From: Simmondsia chinensis
Lineage: Eukaryota; Streptophyta; Magnoliopsida; Caryophyllales; Simmondsiaceae
Length of the DNA: 64,000 bases
Assembly (NCBI GenBank): GCA_018398585.1
Contig: JAGTTD010000011.1
Coordinates: 17,909,346 to 17,973,345 of the forward strand
Direction: 5' to 3'
How positions within the stretch are numbered: position 1 is the first letter of the stretch; each line of letters begins with the position of its first letter. Made by a program: the position numbers and the translations under genes. This document shows positions 21,531-32,027 of the stretch, in pieces. The notes under the pieces are model-generated. The model searched no databases and was not told the DNA's origin. It was given only the letters and a program-made list of their open reading frames with translations.

Positions 21531-22018
21531 TATTAGGAATGGTGTCCTAAAATTTCAAATTTATCCTGTAAATGTTATTTTATTAATGAATAAAATTAAA
21601 AGTTTCAGTCGTTTCCTTGTTAAATTTGTGAAGCTGAGCATTTATACTGCATGTGATTTTCTTTTTCGTAACATCCATGAGATGGATGTAGTTCTCAGAC
21701 TACAATTTACATGTTTGTTCTAAGTGATTTATGAGATTAACCCACAGATAGACTTAGAATATATGGTATGGGTTGTTGTTTGAACAACTCATAGTCAAAG
21801 ACAAGTTTGGACCACTTGTATGCTAAGACTATGACGTGACACTTTAGTTGACTTGTCTTGATCATGTGGATGGTGATCCAAAAATGTTAGGTTGGTGTGT
21901 TTTATAAGATTGACACGTTCAGTTGGACCATGTGGATTACTTGTTTCTAGACTACTATCAGAGGTGAATGATTCATATTGTACTTTTGGACGATGACTCT
22001 AAATTCTAAAAGTATTAT

Positions 22019-22082
22019 GGACTTATGCTTGGAGCGTTAATTACTTTGGTGGACTTATGCTTGGAGCGTTAATTACTTTGGT
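22019..22082. repeat. 32-bp perfect tandem duplication in L3
   Basis: Two adjacent identical copies of a 32-bp unit beginning GGACTTATGCTTGGAGCG. The other L copies have one, so this is a local duplication. Confidence 0.95.
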
Positions 22083-22791
22083 GTACTATCAGTATAAATA
22101 AATGATTGAATTCTCACGTACACTGGGTAGCGGCGTGAAGTGTGACAAGGATTAGGTATTCAATACGGAATCTACACTCTTTTATGAGGTATAGATGTCC
22201 CCTTAGTTGATTTGCAAGTATTTGAATAGTTCGGAATCTTTGGCCAAAGTATTCCAAGTGTTTGACGTTTAGAATTTATACTGTGAATATGTTCAAGTAT
22301 AAATGAATTATTCAACAAAGGGCGAGTCGATAACTAGTGGAGAAGTTGTGAGAAGGATGGTATGAGAAGGATAATGGTAGTAATTATGTTTATTCTTTGT
22401 CATTGACATTTAGTGGAGGGGTTGTTATCATCAATACAATCTATTTGGAAAATATCAAATAAATGATTTCAGTCTAGAGTGCAATGAGATTTATTTAGTG
22501 GAATAAAGTCTAATTAAATGGTAATTAAATTATATCATGAGATGGTTAATTTTATCCATTTGGAGTTAGATTTAAATTATCCCTGAGGTCCCTATGCAAG
22601 CCTCTGTATTTATTGCCATCGAAAAAATATTAAAAAATTCTTGAGATAAATTATTTATTTATGAGATTAGTAAATTTAATTTTGCCAAACATTATTCATG
22701 AGATGAAAAAGAATTGAAAACTATATAATAAAATATATATTTTTAAAATTAAAATTTATAATATGAATTTTTACATGTGGAAATAAAGCAA

Positions 22792-22829
22792 AACAAATAA
22801 AATAAAATAAAATAAAATAAAATAAAAAA
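22792..22829. repeat. (AAAAT)n microsatellite in L3
   Basis: About seven AAAAT units, ending in a short A run. Confidence 0.9.
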
Positions 22830-23580
22830 GTAGAAATCCCAGTTGTTATTCATGTATTAATGAAACCGATGGCTGGTAAGCTGTGGTGATCCTCGTGCAC
22901 GCGTGTGGGCCAATCACGGCCTGCCACGTGGCATGCAGTGTGAAGTCATAAATAAATCGGTAGTTACCCTCTGCAAAACACGACGTTTTGTTGCTGTTTT
23001 ATGTTAAACGCTGCGTTTTGAGTTTGGCATCAGCGAATCCCACATTTTTATTTTAGCAATGTTTTTGCTCCGATAGCCTACAATAAATATAGATACCTAT
23101 TCCAAAGGTTTGTCATCAATTTAAAAATTAAGGTTTCGAAAAGTGCAGACTTTCGGAGACCTAGTGGGAGAGAGAAATTTCTTTTGAAATTTTTCTTTCC
23201 TCAAGTTTAATATTTTCTGGAGCCCACTCTCCGGGCAGTTCGAGGTCGTTGCGCAGAAGGCCGCTGGGTCTCAGTGTTCTTTTGGTTTTCTCGGCTTTCT
23301 TAGAGATAATTATTATTTTTCCGGTTTTCTTATTTTTGGAGCAATTCCACGTATGTTCTTCTTTCCTTCTCGTATAAGTTTTCTATTTTCTATTTATTTA
23401 CATTATTCTTGTTATGCTTGTTTACGTTCATTTTATTGTTATGAATGTATTAGAGTAGAGGCCTATAGATTTAAAATTAGGAATTTTAAATCAACCTTAC
23501 GTTTAAAGTTAAACAATTTTAAACTCTTCCACTGCATTAACTTTGTTAAATTGGGAAAATTTTTGAAATTTGTCCCAACA

Positions 23581-23767
23581 CTATCAGAACGGAAAAGATT
23601 ACCCTGAAGATCAATGACAATGCATACAGCTTGCAGTTACCAGGTTGAATAAGGACCTCTGAATTTTGACTTCAATGATCTTGTTCCCTATTTTGGCAAA
23701 AATGATCAGGAAGATTCACTGATGAATTCAAGGGTGAATTCCATCTTGGCCTGGGGATGATGATGCA
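23581..23767 (+). pseudogene. Gypsy-B C-terminal fragment between L3 and Gypsy-C
   Basis: Directly after the L3 TSD the reading frame resumes with ERKITLKINDNAYSLQLPG, the expected sequence after EYNKL in gypsy integrase C-termini. It is followed by a degraded 'IRTS-F' segment and an acidic GDDDA near 23755. It is cut by Gypsy-C at 23768. Confidence 0.75.
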
Positions 23768-24328
23768 TGTCATGGGTTTGCACCAGCTCGCTCCAGAGGC
23801 TTGTCACGAGTCCGGCCCAGTTCGCTTCCAGGGCTTGTAATGACACTGCCTGGGTCCGGTCCGAGTACGTGCCAGCCCTTGTCCAGACATTGTCATTGTC
23901 CGTTAGCATAAATGTATTGATCCATACGTATTTGGATTAACACCCGATAGTAATAAGGGTAAATTGGGTATTAATTCAAATAATAAGGACACATAAGGAA
24001 TTAGGAATTGAAATAGAATAATCTAGAACTCTCTAGAAATGCTTGTAACTAACACGCTCCTCCCCTTCCCGCCTTTTTCATGATGACGGTTATTTCCCGC
24101 CTCTTTATTTGAATTGTTGTATGTAGTTATAAATAGGGGAGCTTATACTTGTATTGATCATCTAATTACATATCAATGAATCTATCTCTTAACTCGTCTC
24201 AATTTTCTCTCAATTTTCTCATCTAAATTCTTCTCCTCTCATCTTAATTCTTCAATGTTCTTTTAACCTCTAAACTCATTGATAGCCCTTGATCTTTGAA
24301 TTTAGGTCACGACCTTAGGAACGTGACA
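23768..24328 (+). repeat. Gypsy-C 5' LTR
   Basis: 561 bp. Contains an imperfect tandem repeat of about 35 bp (CACCAGCTCGCTCCAGAGGCTTG / GCCCAGTTCGCTTCCAGGGCTTG). The 3' end forms GTCACG...CGTGAC before the terminal A. Confidence 0.88.
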
Positions 24329-24331
24329 AGG

Positions 24332-24344
24332 TGGTATTAGAGCC
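24332..24344 (+). promoter_or_regulatory. Gypsy-C primer binding site (tRNA-iMet)
   Basis: TGGTATTAGAGCC, three bases after the LTR; one transition from the canonical site. Confidence 0.9.
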
Positions 24345-24397
24345 ATCTTCCGATCATCAAACTGGTCATTACTAGAAGTACTCGATCCGTTGCAACA

Positions 24398-27300
24398 ATG
24401 TCTTCATCAGAGGAAACGGTTGATTCACAAGTTCAACAAAGATTTGAATCTGTGGAGAAGCGCTTGGAGAGGTTGGAAAGGATCTCTAAAATCAAGTTCG
24501 AATTAGCAATGAGCTCAAAACATCCATAGATTCTCAAGCGCAAATCACCGAGAATCTAAGAGTCACAATGGAGACGTTGAACATCACTATGAAGAAGTTC
24601 ACAATCAGCCAAGAAAAGCGACTAGAGGTAGCAATACCGGCCGCCACTGCCCACACTACTGCTGGAGGATCCGGTAACTACTTTCATTTAGGGGGAAATG
24701 GCTTGATTCCTCCACCTCCACCTCAACCGGAGCTCCGGAATGAGCGTGCTCCCTCACAGATGGGTGAAGAAGGTGAAAACAGTGGGTTCAATGGTAGTAA
24801 CCGCACTTGGAGTTCACATCAGACCGCCAAACTTGATCCTCCTCGCTTTGATGGATCTAATCCTAGGGGTTGGATCAGGAGGTTACTCAAATGTTTCCGT
24901 TGGTATCAAGTGCCAACAGAAGAATGGGTGGAGTTTGCTTCTAACCACCTGCCAGAGCACGGAGAGGCTTGGTACTAGGCTTTAGAACTCAAAAATCCGG
25001 TGATCACATGGCAGTTCTTCATTGATGAGCTTTGCAAGAGATTTGGAGATCGATCTCTTCATGACATTGTGGAAGAATTCAGCAAGATTGTCCAAAACGG
25101 CACCGTGGAGGACTACATTATACGTTTTGAAGAGCTTAAGAGTTGGATGTTGATTTATCATCCAACCTTAATAGAGGATTACTTCATTTCTAGTTTTATC
25201 AGCGGCCTCAAGCCTGTACTTAGGGCCTCAGTCAAAGAAGCACTGACAAATGACTTAAGTTTGGCGTTTGAGCAAGCCAAGCTTCAAGACATAGCTATCA
25301 CTGAGATCCGTGGCACTAGAGGGACTGGATCGGGTGTCGCTAGACCTGGTTCCAGTGTCAAGACATTGTCCAGTACACGCACGGGATCGTCTGTGTCCTT
25401 CCAGGGCCTAGCGTCCTCATACAGGTCCGTGTCAAGGCCAAGTGGGGAATGGTCTGGCCCAGCAGCTTCCTCTGGCTCCAGCGCCCCAAGGCGCGAGCCC
25501 GGCCAGTGTTACAAGTGCAGGGAGCATTATTTTCCTGGGCACGTTTGTAAGCCCAAGCAGCTCCAAAGCATGGAGGGGCAAGAAGAGGTGGAAGAAGAAC
25601 AAGAAGAGGAGGTGCAAGAGGAAGAAGAGGCTCAAGAGGAAGAAATGGGGGTGATGGAGATCTCCCTTAACGCTCTCTCAGGATGCATTACTCATAATAC
25701 AATGCGCCTAAGGGGATCCATCAAGAAACGAGCTGTTACCGTCCTTATTGACAGTGGAAGCACCAACAGCTTCCTGGATGCTGTCATGGTCCGTGAACTT
25801 AAGCTGGAGACAGTGCCAATGCTTGTCATGACAGTCACCGTAGCTAACAGTGAGAGTCTCATGAGCTACCAAAAATGCACGGGCATCAAGTGGAAGGTCC
25901 AAGGCACCACTTTCACTGATGACCTACGTGTACTTGAGCTACGTGGTAGCGACATAGTTTTAGGGGTTGATTGGTTACAACGTTAAGGCCCTGTAACCAT
26001 TGACTTCACAAACCTTCATTTCTCTTGCTTCAAGGAGGGAAAGGCGATCCAGTTGCAAGGCATGGCTGAGTAAGAAACTCTACACTCCATATCCGAGCGT
26101 GGCATCACCCGGTTCTTGAAGAAACAGGCAAGCTGTGTGCTAGGCCATCCCTTTATGGCCACAGGGGTGGAAATATCTGAAGCTGAGTTGCATCCAGACA
26201 TAGCGCACTTGTTGCGCCACTATGAGGACGTGTTTGACATTCCAAAAGGGTTGCCCCCTCCTCGTACTCATGATCATGGCATTCCTACACTGCCAGGGGC
26301 CAAACCGGTTAACATCAGGCCTTAACGGTATCCTCACCATCAAAAAGATGAGATAGATAAGCAGGTGAAGGAGATCCTCACAACCTCTATCATTCAGCCC
26401 AGTAGAAGTCTGTTTGCCTCACCAGTTCTCTTAGTCAAAAAGAAGGACGGCACCTACCGCTTTTGTGTTGATTATCGCCAGCTCAACCAGATCACTGTCA
26501 AGGACAAGTTTCCCATTCCGGTCATTGATGACCTCTTGGATGAGCTCCAAGGCACAGCGGTTTTCTCAAAAATAGACCTCCAGGCCGGTTATCATCAGAT
26601 TCGGGTCAGAGATGAGGACCATCACAAGACAGTCTTCCGTACACACCAAGGGCATTTTGAGTTCCGTGTCATGCCCTTTGGACTCACCAACGCCCGAGCC
26701 ACGTTCCAGGCCTTAATGAATGAGGTTTTCACCCCATTCTTAAGGAAGTTTGTTTTGGTGTTCTTTGATGACATCTTAATATATAGCCTTGGGATGGCAC
26801 ACACTTGCAACACTTGGGATTGGTCCTGGACACACTCCGTGCCCATAAGCTGTACGCCAAATGCAGCAAATGCACGTTCGGACAGGACCATGTTGAGTAC
26901 TTGGGGCACATCATTTCACAAGAAGGAGTGGGCACTGATGCAGCCAAGATAGAGGCCATGAGAGATTGGCCCGTGCCAACCAGTGTCAAAAGTCTCCGTG
27001 GGTTCCTTGGTCTCACAGGGTACTACCGTAAGTTCATCAAGGGATATGGAACGTTGAGCAAGCCCTTAACAAGCCTCCTCAAGAAGGGAACCTTCCTATG
27101 GAGCAATGCCGCCCAAGATGCCTTCGAGTCCTTGAAGTCCGCCATGATGACAGCGCCCGTGCTAGCCCTGCCTAACTTCAGCGAACCGTTTATCTTGGAG
27201 ACGGACACTTGTGATGTGGGAATTGGAGTCGTTTTGACTCAAAAGGGTAAGCCTTTGGCTTATCTCAGCCAAGCCCTCAGCCCACGCCACTTGGGCTTGT

Positions 27301-29011
27301 CTGTGTATGAGAAAGAGCTCATGGCCGTCATCATGGCTGTCCAGAAATGGAGGCATTACCTCCTAGACAATCATTTCATCATCAAGACGGATCACTCCAG
27401 CCTACGCCACCTCCTGGACCAGCGCATCAGTACCAGGCTTCAGCAAAAAGGGGTCTCCAAGCTTATGGGCCCCGGCTGCAGCATTCAGTATCATAAAGGT
27501 ACTGAGAACCATGCCGCAGATGCCTTGTCAAGGCGCAGTGAAGGTCCGGACCAGGGAACGTTGGCTCAGCTGATCATTGTCACCCCACTTTGGGTGCGTG
27601 AGGTTAGCGACAGTTATGAAGGTGACGCCCAAGCCTCCCAACTCCTTGCACAGCTGGTCCTCGATCCCAAGGGGCAACCTCCCTTTTCTTTAGAGCAAGG
27701 AATCATCCGTTATAAGGGGCACATCTATGTGGGCGAAGGCGCAGCCATGCGAGACAAAGTCTTGCACGCCCTCCATGATTCTCCAGTGGGAGGACATTCA
27801 GGGGCAACAGGCACGTTGATGAGAGTCAAGAGCATGTTCTACTGGCCCAAGCTCAAAGACAGTGCTCAAGAGTGGGTGCGCAGCTGTGACGTTTGTCAGC
27901 GTACTAAAGGAGAGCATGTGGCCTATCCTGGCTTGTCGCAGCCTCTGCCTGTGCCAGACCAAGCTTGGGCTAGTATCAGCCTAGACTTTATTGAAGGCCT
28001 CCCTAGGTCTCAAGGGAAGGACGTGATTCTTGTTGTGGTGGACCGATTCACCAAGTATGCCCATTTCCTAACCTTAGCCCATCCCTATACAGCAGCAAGA
28101 GTGGCCCAGCTCTTCTTGGACCACATCTACCGCTTACATGGGTTGCCAAAGGACATAGTCTCAGATAGGGACTCCTCATTCTTGAGCTTGTTCTGGAAGG
28201 AACTTATGCGTCTTGCTGGAGTGGATCTACATATGAGCAGCTCTTATCACCCACAATCAAACGGGAAAACGGAGAGAGTTAATCAGTGCCTTGAGAACTA
28301 CCTCCGTGCCATGGTTCTCCTCAAGCCCAAGCTATGGGCCCAATGGATGCCTCTAGTGGAGTTTTGGTACAATACGAATTACCACTCGTCATTAAAGACT
28401 TCACCGTTCAAGGCCTTGTATGGGTATGAGCCATGCCTCCTAGCTTGGGACGTGCCATGCCACTCCACCTCCCTTGATGTGGAGGACTTTGTCACAGAAC
28501 GTGGCAACATGATCAACATTCTCAAGGAGAACTTGAAGGCAGCTCAGCACCATTACAAACAAATGGCAGACCTGAAGAGAACGGAACGCGCATTTGAAGT
28601 GGGAGACTTAGCCCTACCATCAAACTTCCGCCCTACCATCAAACTTCCTTGGCTCTAAGGAAAAATTTGAAGCTGGCAGCTCGCTATTGTGGTCCGTATC
28701 TAGTCTTAGCCCAGATTGGAACGGTTGCTTATAAGTTGGGCCTACCAGAAGGAACCCAGATTCACCTTGTCTTTCATGTATCTAGGCTCAAAAATAAGAT
28801 TGGGAAATGGGCACAAATCTGTAACGAGTTTCCACATTGTGACCTAGAAGGGGATCCTGAAGTAATGCTTCAAGAAGTGCTCCAACACCATACCGTGATA
28901 AGAGACAAGAAAAGGGTGGCACAAGTGTTGATCAAGTGGAAGAACTTGGCAGAGGAAACTTGGGAAGATTATGCCTTTATTCCCAAGCAGTTCCCTCAAT
29001 TCAATCCTTGA
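24398..29011 (+). pseudogene. Gypsy-C gag-pol with chromodomain
   Basis: The start chosen is ATG 24398 (MSSSEETVDSQVQQ), a coiled-coil gag start. A one-base loss near 24500 shifts frame. Gag continues at 24568-24978 (PPRFDGSNPRGWIRR), then TAG, then 25000-25986 with a CCHC-like CYKCREHYFPGHVC near 25508, a Glu-rich linker and protease LIDSGSTNS near 25746. TAA stops lie near 25984, 26071 and 26323. RT is complete ([25 protein letters not shown]); a frameshift near 26790 precedes an open run from 26805 covering RNase H (ETDTCDVGIG), H2C2 zinc site and integrase D,D,E (DFIEGLP, SDRDSSF, KTERV), all kept. A local rearrangement at 28611-28648 breaks the frame. The last part (28649-29011) holds GPYLVL and the chromodomain VLIKWKNLAEETWEDY. 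Confidence 0.93.
28611..28648. repeat. 19-bp tandem duplication inside Gypsy-C integrase tail
   Basis: Two adjacent 19-bp copies (GCCCTACCATCAAACTTCC). The duplication replaces part of the segment just after FEVGD; family members normally continue there with a 'YLKLQPY' stretch. The frame is broken here. Confidence 0.9.
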
Positions 29012-29028
29012 GGACAAGGTTCGTTTTA

Positions 29029-29037
29029 TGGGGGCGG
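29029..29037 (+). promoter_or_regulatory. Gypsy-C polypurine tract
   Basis: TGGGGGCGG just before the 3' LTR; the box CTTGAGGACAAG is at 29007-29018. Confidence 0.7.
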
Positions 29038-29040
29038 CAC

Positions 29041-29358
29041 TGTCACGGGTCCGCACCAGCTCTCTAGAAATGCTTGTAATTAACACGCTCCTTCCCTTCC
29101 CACATTTTTCATGAGGACGGTTATTTCCTGCCTCTTTATTTGAGTTGTTGTAAGTAGTTATAAATAGGGGAGCTTATACTTGTATTGATCATCTAATTAA
29201 ATATCAATGAATCGATCTCTTAACCCGTCTCGAATTTCTCTATTTTCTCATCTAAATTTCTTCTCCTCTCATATTAATTCTTCAAAGTTCTTTTAACCTC
29301 TAAACTCATTGATCTCCCTTGATCTTTGAATTTAGGTCACGACCTTAGGAACGTGACA
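29041..29358 (+). repeat. Gypsy-C 3' LTR (internally deleted)
   Basis: 318 bp, TGTCACGGGTCC...CGTGACA, matching both ends of the 5' LTR but lacking its 243-bp middle. Confidence 0.92.
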
Positions 29359-29363
29359 ATGCG

Positions 29364-29480
29364 GCTCAAGTTTTAGGTTCATTGGTGTCTCGTCAACTGA
29401 CTTTGCGAGTAAGCTGATTGGTAAGGACGAGAAGTTGGCATGAAGGAAATCAAATTGTAGCAGGAATTCGTCCTTCTAGG
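29364..29480 (+). pseudogene. Gypsy-B tail after Gypsy-C
   Basis: Continues the Gypsy-B frame after the Gypsy-C insertion (GDDDA|AQVLGSLVSRQLTL). The flank joins at the ATGCA/ATGCG TSD. Beyond about 29480 the sequence is non-coding and may be 3' UTR or LTR of Gypsy-B. Confidence 0.55.
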
Positions 29481-29700
29481 AGGTCGTATTTTGATTAAGT
29501 TTCGGATTGAGTATCTAGCACATGTTGAATTTTAATTAGGATTGTTCTTTATCGAGTTTAACTGGGTTTTGAATTTTCCTTTCTAATCTAGAATACACTT
29601 AGAACTCTAATTCTATACATAGGAGCAATATGCCTAGTTGATTTGCAGTTTTTTCCTTAATTTTAATTGAATATAATATTTTCTTTCTTGTTCACTAGAG
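29481..29700. other. AT-rich non-coding stretch
   Basis: No ORF or LTR end I can support; possibly Gypsy-B 3' UTR or LTR. Confidence 0.3.
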
Positions 29701-30150
29701 AGAGTTCTATGATTGAGAGTTTTTCCCTTTTATTTTCTTAGCATTTGCAAGTGAATCAAAGAAAGACTGTTGAATCATTCCATCTTCATCATATTATTTT
29801 GGCACAACATCACGAGTAATACCTTTGAGAAAATGTTTATTGACGCCTTCAAGCCTTAGAAATTTGCCAAATAATTTTCTATCAAATAAAGGATAGTGTA
29901 CATTGTCACTAAAGATGTTAAGAGTTCACATGTGAGTGAAATGTGAATCTCCCCACATAGAAGTTAAAGGAAAGAAGAGCTGAGCATATAAGCCTAGTAG
30001 GTTACTCCACGTAATGCCAATTGATTTCAGAATAGATCTTATCTGGTCTTGTATATGGATCTCATGTGTGTCAACTCTGTGGATTGGGGCCCAAGGCCTA
30101 GTGAAATTTAACAAAAGACACTTTACCCCATTGCTTTGACGTATTAATAT
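29701..30150 (-). pseudogene. H: unidentified minus-strand reading frame, downstream part
   Basis: On the minus strand a single frame runs from the SIRE insertion site: LILIRQSNGVKCLLLNF, PWAPIHRVDTHEIHIQDQ, LKSIGITWSNLLGLYAQL, SMWGDSHFTHM, TGA, NIFSDNVHYPLFDRKLFG, LRLEGVNKHFLKGITRDVV, TAA, YDEDGMIQQSFFDSLANAK, stop near 29710. Amino-acid use looks like a real soluble protein rather than random frame. The frame continues upstream across the SIRE insertion at 47364-47529. I do not recognise the family; it could be a transposon ORF or a piece of a host gene. Confidence 0.45.
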
Positions 30151-31614
30151 TGAAGGCCCAAAGAACAACCTGGGGGGGGGGGGGGGGGTGAATTAGGTTC
30201 TTTAGGGATAAATGAAAAATTAAATTTTATGAACCAAAAATTAAATTAAAAGGTAGACAATAAATATAAAATGAAAAAGATAAAGGCAAGAATAAAAACA
30301 ATGCACAAAGATTTTTATAGTCATTAACTTCCAAATCGGAAGCTAGTCCACTTCTCAAGTAACTACTCTCCGTCACTTGAGCCTTTAAGTAAGCTTGATG
30401 ATCTGTTTTAAAAATAGGCTCATGATCCAACCTTTACAACTAGTCTTTTTGTATGTAGGTTCAAGACCAACCTTTTACAATCGATCCTTTTGTAACCATA
30501 GGCTTAGGATCTAACCTTTACAATGAAATGAATTAAAACAAAGCAATGGAAGAATTAAAGCACTCAATTTCTTTACTCTTTCAAGAGTGAATTGACACTT
30601 GATTGAGCTCAGCGAAAACTAAGGATATGCCAATTAAGCTTATTGATCAATTATAAAGAGAACTAGATGCTCAATAAAAGAACTTAAACAAAACTTGAAA
30701 TCAAACCGTTAAAGTGCAAGAATGTAAGAACCTTTTTATCAAAGAATGCTTAGAAAGTATTGGATGATTTGAACCAAAGCATTCAAGCCCTATTTATAAG
30801 AAAATGAGGGCCTAGGGGACGTTCAAAAAGTTGAAAAAAAGATTAGGAAAGAAATCAAGTTAAAAGTATCTGTTTGGAGCTTTTTCTGATCTGTGTGTCG
30901 ACATGGCTATTGTAAGTTTGTGTGTCGACACATACCTTTTGTGTGTCAATACTCAGCATGCCTTGGTGGATTTGCATGTTTTAGATCAATTAGCTTAGTA
31001 GATGCGATGATTTACTATATTAGCTAAGTAAATTGATTGATTAATTGATTGCCATATTAATTTAATTTTTTGAATTAGTTTCCTTGTTTGCTTTATTCAT
31101 GATTGATTGAATGAATCAATCTAAATAATCACCCATTTAAAATTTATCTTGTTTAATTTGATCATGCTTTTTAAAATACTGATCTTGAACAATATTTCTA
31201 TTGACAACTTAGATTGGATTAAATTTTGACTTAAATAAATTTCAAATAATATTTGGAAATCAAATTTCAAAAATATTTCAAAAATATTTTTCTAGAGCAT
31301 CAAATATCAATACTGAGATTTGCATTCAATTGATATATTCTGATACTAAGTCCTAGACAATAAAAATAAATAACTTAAGGTGCTTGGACTCAAGATCTCG
31401 TTCTCTTCAATTTGGATGAATCTTCTCTTCAACTTTGATTTCTTTTCCTCTTGATTCATCATTTTACAAAACTTGGTATCAACATGATTAGCCTTGATTT
31501 TTCCTAGCTTTCTTATGAGTCACTTAGAAACAGGATTAGAATAATTTAAATACTATGACTCACTAAATGATTGTTATCATCAAAATTATAATATAAATGG
31601 CTTGAGGACCAACA
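30151..31614 (-). repeat. SIRE 3' LTR (left copy)
   Basis: 1464 bp; on the minus strand TGTTGGTCCTCAAGCC...GGGCCTTCA. Contains TGTGTCGACA motifs near 30893-30950 and a G17 run at 30172-30188 next to GTGAATTAGGTT, a spot missing from the right LTR. Confidence 0.9.
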
Positions 31615-31616
31615 AT

Positions 31617-31627
31617 CTTCCCCTTTT
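31617..31627 (-). promoter_or_regulatory. SIRE polypurine tract
   Basis: Minus strand AAAAGGGGAAG just before the 3' LTR. Confidence 0.85.
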
Positions 31628-32027
31628 GATGATGACAAACGTTTGATGTTTTCTTTTGAAAATGTGAAGGTTGAAGTATAGAATTCACCATAAAAGCATT
31701 CGCTTATCAAAGAATGCACATGATCATGAACTCACGGAGCAATTTAAAACACGATTAAGGTTCAAACTCAATTGCTCCTCCTAAGTTGATACATTTTATG
31801 AATCATATATTAGATATGTTAACATCATCATCATTTTGAACATTTCTCAATCCAACCAACTAGGCATGAGTCAATATACACCTACAAACCAATTTTTCTC
31901 CCCCTTTGTCATTAAAAAAAGGCACAATATAGGGGATAGAAAAAGTGTCAATAAGAGCATATGTAAACACAAGAAAATGGTACACATTCTCAAATAGTCA
32001 TAACATTGCATCACTTCAAGTAGAATG
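31628..32027 (-). other. SIRE 3' untranslated region
   Basis: Between the extra ORF and the PPT; AT-rich, no frame. Confidence 0.5.

Larger units (their letters stand above)
21531..23580 (+). repeat. L3: solo LTR of the L family (2050 bp)
   Basis: TATTAGGAATGGTGTCC...GTCCCAACA with a perfect TSD CTATC (21526-21530 / 23581-23585). No internal region, so a solo LTR produced by LTR-LTR recombination. It contains a G-box GCCACGTGGC near 22923 and a TATA-like CAATAAATATAGATACC near 23080. It inserts in Gypsy-B, whose frame rejoins once the LTR and one TSD copy are removed. Confidence 0.92.
23768..29358 (+). mobile_element. Gypsy-C: Ty3/gypsy chromovirus
   Basis: LTRs TGTCA(C/T)GGG...CGTGACA, PBS, complete gag-pol and PPT; TSD ATGCA (23763-23767) / ATGCG (29359-29363). 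The 5' LTR is 561 bp but the 3' LTR only 318 bp, the latter lacking about 243 bp just after GCACCAGCTC. Gag-pol is long and mostly open, GC-richer than its surroundings, with about seven disabling changes. Confidence 0.93.

Noticed and set aside
23768..23801. Gypsy-C 5' LTR start at 23802 (TGTCACGAG)
   Set aside because: The 3' LTR start TGTCACGGGTCCGCACCAGCTC aligns with 23768, and the ATGCA flank gives a TSD there; 23802 is an internal repeat copy.
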